NCBI GenBank assembly: GCA_036874045.1
Contig: JAZBRI010000003.1
Location: 5,716,501 to 5,780,500, forward strand
Reading direction: 5' to 3'
Length of the DNA: 64,000 nt
From: Cymodocea nodosa
Lineage: Eukaryota; Streptophyta; Magnoliopsida; Alismatales; Cymodoceaceae
This document shows, one piece after another, positions 60,720 through 64,000 of the stretch; positions within the stretch are counted from its first letter, which is position 1, and the number at the start of each line of letters is the position of its first letter. Made by a program: the position numbers and the translations under genes. The notes beneath the pieces were generated by a model. That model saw only the letters and a program-made list of their open reading frames with translations. It ran no database searches and was not told where the DNA came from.

Positions 60720-61972
60720 TAGGAATAAAAAAAGAATATCACACCGAGTGGAGAATTCAAATTAGCTAATTATATATCTAAAGACATTCTGTCCTGTGTA
60801 AACTTTACAGGATGTAAAATGGTAACTGCTATTTGCTTGTTTTATTCTTACTTCATGATTTCCAGTGAAAAAGGGAAATAACAGATTTGTGCAAGTCATT
60901 GTCATAAATATTTCATGGCAAAATTACATCTTTTGGCTTAGAGAGACAATAATTATAGAGCTGACCGAGTGGAGAAGTCAATTAAAATAAAAGTGTGGAG
61001 GAAGAACAAGAAACACAACTTTTAGTGTCTTTCTTAATGCAGAGGGGCGCCAGCGCAGATCCGCTGGATGGGACTAACATATTTTCCTATTCCACATATC
61101 TTCACCATGACTAAAATGTAGACTAATTTATTGAATTCAAAACCAAGAGACTGCATCCAAAGGGACATTCAGTATACGACCCGGTCTGGCAACATCAAGA
61201 GCTCAACATCCTTAGCAAAAGCACTCAAAAGCTTACAACTTACAGGAAACAAGAATTTGAACCAAAGAAGTGGGGTAAAAAAGAGTTCAAACAAAAATCA
61301 TTCTGTAGCAATTGGATTACAAAGCTTCAAAGAAAGGTAATGGAAACTAGTGATTCCCTTTTCCAGTTCAGAGTTACATAATAATAATATAACATGAATC
61401 TTGTTTGACAGGAAAAAACACAAGAAATCATGCATTAGCCTTTACTTGCTATGAGATATACTTAGCTAGGCAAAATGGCAAAATGAAAATAGATGTCAGC
61501 TGCAAGTGTATTTATAATATTATGCTAAAAGATGTTTAAATATTGATGAAGTTTACCCTTCTTCTCCTTCTTTGGCTATTTTCAGCTTCAACAGGTGCTA
61601 TTCTGAAGGAATGGAAGCTGTCCCCGTGCAATCATCAAAGAAGATCACATGAAAACTCTACCGATCTATACTCGGATGTATATTTCAGCTGAAGAAGTTC
61701 TAGAAGGCAATTTTACTGCCGAAAGGTAAAAATAAGCTCGCTCTGCGCAGAGACAATTAAACCCAGCTGATCTGATTCTTATTTTTTCTCTAACAGACAA
61801 GTATTACATTATCGTTCTATCAAATTTCTGAAGTTCCTTCTGAGCGGTTTTCTTTCTGTATAAACAACTGCATCGTGGTGATTGATCTCTTCAATTTTCT
61901 TCTTTAATCTAAGTTCTACCATGTCAGCAATTTGTAGGACTGAAAATAAATTTCCAGGGAGCAAGATTTGAG
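60720..61972. other. Upstream region of RopGEF
   Basis: Presumed promoter and 5' UTR of the plus-strand RopGEF. The stretch with TTTTTTCTCTAACAG at about 61780-61800 could end a 5' UTR intron. The start ATG at 61973 follows no in-frame coding sequence. Confidence 0.4.
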
Positions 61973-63402
61973 ATGGATACTAAGGGGAATTACAATGACT
62001 TATTTGAGCTCGATTATGCTCTGTCTGAACACCGTCTCCTCAGATCAAATACAGAAGTTGGCAGCCCCACAACAAGTGCTGAATCATATGGATACTCCAG
62101 AACACCCTCTGAACTTTCATCTTATTCAGAGACAAATGAGATGCAGAACACTTCATGTGAGCAATCTCCACAACAGTGGCCTATCTCAAAGATTATGTCT
62201 CATAATGCAGATATGTCAGGGATATTTGATCTCAGACAGAATGTTGGTCTTTTGGACAACAAGCTTGAGGATGAGATAACCCTGGAAGGTCAGTCAAACT
62301 TCCTTTCTGAAATTTTCAGTATGCCATTATCTATACCGATGACCTTAGAATGAAACAACTTCAGACCTACAAATGATGAAGGAAAGATTCTCAAAGCTAT
62401 TATTGGGTGAAGACATGTCTGGAGGAGGCAAAGGAGTCAGCACAGCAGTCACAATTTCAAATGCAATAACAAACCTTTATGGTAAACTACCATACAAGAA
62501 ATAGAGTAATTAAAAAATGCTCTCATTTTCTGCAATTATAATTTCATAGATAAAAGATATTTGGTTTAATCAAGCAAGTTTGATCTGCTTGATCCTGCAA
62601 CAGTGGATGGATTGGCTCAGTTACTCTAATCCTAGTTTGTTTTAATTCTACAGCCACTGTCTTCGGTCAGTTTAGAAGATTAGAGCCTCTATCATTTGAG
62701 AAGAAGTCCATGTGGAGAAAAGAGATGAATTGTCTTGTGTCTGTATGTGATTATATATATGACCCAACCCCTTATGTTCATGGAGCAGAGGTGAGTACTT
62801 CATTTACTTGTCCCATTTCATCATTGTCACATGGAATAGCTTATTAGACAGATTTGTTCTCTTTCAACGAATATGTTTACTCTTCCAGGGTTCAAAAAAA
62901 AAACCTAGACCCAGAGCAGACATTGACGTTAACCTCCCTGCCCTTCAAAAGCTGGACGCCATGCTTCTTGTATGAATTTACAGTTTGGTTGGAGTTTCAG
63001 TGTTTCACCGAATTCATTTGATCTGAGTTTCCATAACTGTTTAAGCATTTGGGAAATGTTAAATGCATCGTCCTAGATATTAAAACAGCTAATAAGGATT
63101 CATTATTGCAGGAAATACTTGACAAATTCCACAAAACAGAATTCTGGTATATTGAGAAACAAAAATTAACTCCCAAGTTTGATAATCTGGGATCAGTAAC
63201 TCAGGCAACTCATCCCACTGAAGAAAAGTGGTGGCTACCTATACCTTGCGTTCCACCTAGTGGTCTATCTGAAAAGTTAAGGAAGATGCTGCATAAGACA
63301 CGCAAACATGCAGAGCAAATCCACAAAGCAGCAAAGACTATCAACAGCAGCATTTTATCAGAGATGGATGTTCCAGAAGCATATATGGCAACACTCCCAA
63401 AG
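61973..63402 (+). CDS. RopGEF: Rop guanine nucleotide exchange factor (PRONE domain), 5' part, cut by window edge
   Basis: Plant-specific activator that exchanges GDP for GTP on ROP/RAC small GTPases at the plasma membrane, often downstream of receptor kinases. Exons: 61973-62288, 62365-62481, 62654-62790, 62889-62969, 63112-63402, all GT-AG and in frame, giving 314 residues so far. Residues 1-105 form the variable Ser-rich N terminus ([21 protein letters not shown]). The PRONE domain begins at [20 protein letters not shown] and continues with [71 protein letters not shown] and [15 protein letters not shown]. Exon 2 must begin at 62365; the alternative acceptor before 62349 gives an immediate stop in the exon 1 phase. 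The rest of PRONE and the C-terminal tail are beyond the right edge. Bases 63403-64000 look intronic. Which RopGEF paralogue this is cannot be said. Confidence 0.93.
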
Positions 63403-63899
63403 GTAGGGGAGTTACAAAATATCATCAAAAAAAGGCAAACACTTTTTATAAGGTTTGCGTAAATGTAGGGATATTAGGGAGAATACTTGTGTAATCAGCC
63501 TCATCCTCATATTTGGAACAAGTAGTTCTTAGGTACTGACATGTGACTTCTAAGTCACAGCAGACTGGCACGCTAATTGAGTAAATTACTGTTTCAAGAA
63601 AGATTTGCCTTTAACGTTGTGAACATAGGTGCAGCCCATAAGGAACATAATAGTCATGCCGTCCATTTTATACCAAAGATTTTTTTTTATATTAGTATCA
63701 TTTAGACCTTGTGTATCTTATTTCGTTACTGTGTATTATTAACTTTTATTACAAGTTAATTTGTAAGTTGTGACTTTTAAACATCATATTGTTATGTTTG
63801 TGACACATTTTTATAAGTTAGTTTATACTGTTTATTTATGTATTTTTAATTACCAATATACATAAAAATATATAAATAATTATACATATACATATTTTA

Positions 63900-64000
63900 A
63901 AATAAAAAAAATATATAGATTAATCTGGGTGCCACCTAGACATCCAAGGCTATCCACCTGGGCACCTTGGTACCTTAACAACCTTGGTGAGAACATGACT
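63900..64000. repeat. GCCTAGGTG-type dispersed repeat, edge
   Basis: Contains GGGTGCCACCTAGACATCC and CACCTTGGTACCTTAACAAC. Related to the repeats at 19940 and 48625. Cut by the window end. Confidence 0.4.

Noticed and set aside
62349..62364. RopGEF exon 2 starting at 62349
   Set aside because: In the phase left by exon 1 it gives a stop at once; the acceptor ending at 62364 keeps frame.

Overview
This window is nuclear DNA from a flowering plant. The genes have GT-AG introns, and some introns are several kilobases long and packed with retrotransposons. The intergenic and intronic DNA is AT-rich. The residue choices in the CPSF100 exons and the LINE types look more like a non-grass monocot than a eudicot or a grass; this is my inference, not a proven identity.

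Five protein genes can be supported, and their exons join in frame. From left to right: (1) CPSF100/CPSF2, minus strand, 13 exons from 33970 down to 283; its C-terminal part lies off the left edge. (2) A small two-exon coiled-coil protein gene, minus strand, 37123 to 35351, function unknown. (3) A plastid-type FAD/NAD(P)-binding amine-oxidase-like gene, minus strand, 8 exons from 52754 to 39064, complete at 488 aa. (4) VHA-e, the small e subunit of the V-ATPase, minus strand, 3 exons from 57630 to 55263, complete at 70 aa. (5) A RopGEF with a PRONE domain, plus strand, starting at 61973; its 3' part lies off the right edge. A degraded exon resembling a MATE transporter sits on the minus strand near 60.3-60.5 kb.

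Most of the rest is repeat DNA. CPSF100 is stretched to more than 33.7 kb by intron 11 (16.3 kb), intron 7 (9.3 kb) and intron 2 (3.2 kb). Intron 11 holds an inverted-repeat (foldback) DNA element, a nest of broken RTE- and L1-type LINE pieces, two MITEs, an Au-like SINE, and a Ty1-copia element of 4.87 kb with both LTRs and a 5-bp target duplication. Intron 10 holds a copia gag/protease remnant. Intron 7 holds LTR-like blocks and an L1 tail. Intron 2 holds an antisense L1 relic. The FAD gene introns carry L1 relics and a direct-repeat pair around exon 3.

The five genes are unrelated housekeeping or signalling genes: pre-mRNA 3'-end processing, an unknown protein, a plastid oxidoreductase, vacuolar acidification and ROP GTPase activation. 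I see no operon-like cluster, no CRISPR array and no convincing new multi-gene system. The notable features are the nested transposon history and the very large introns that still appear to be spliced correctly.
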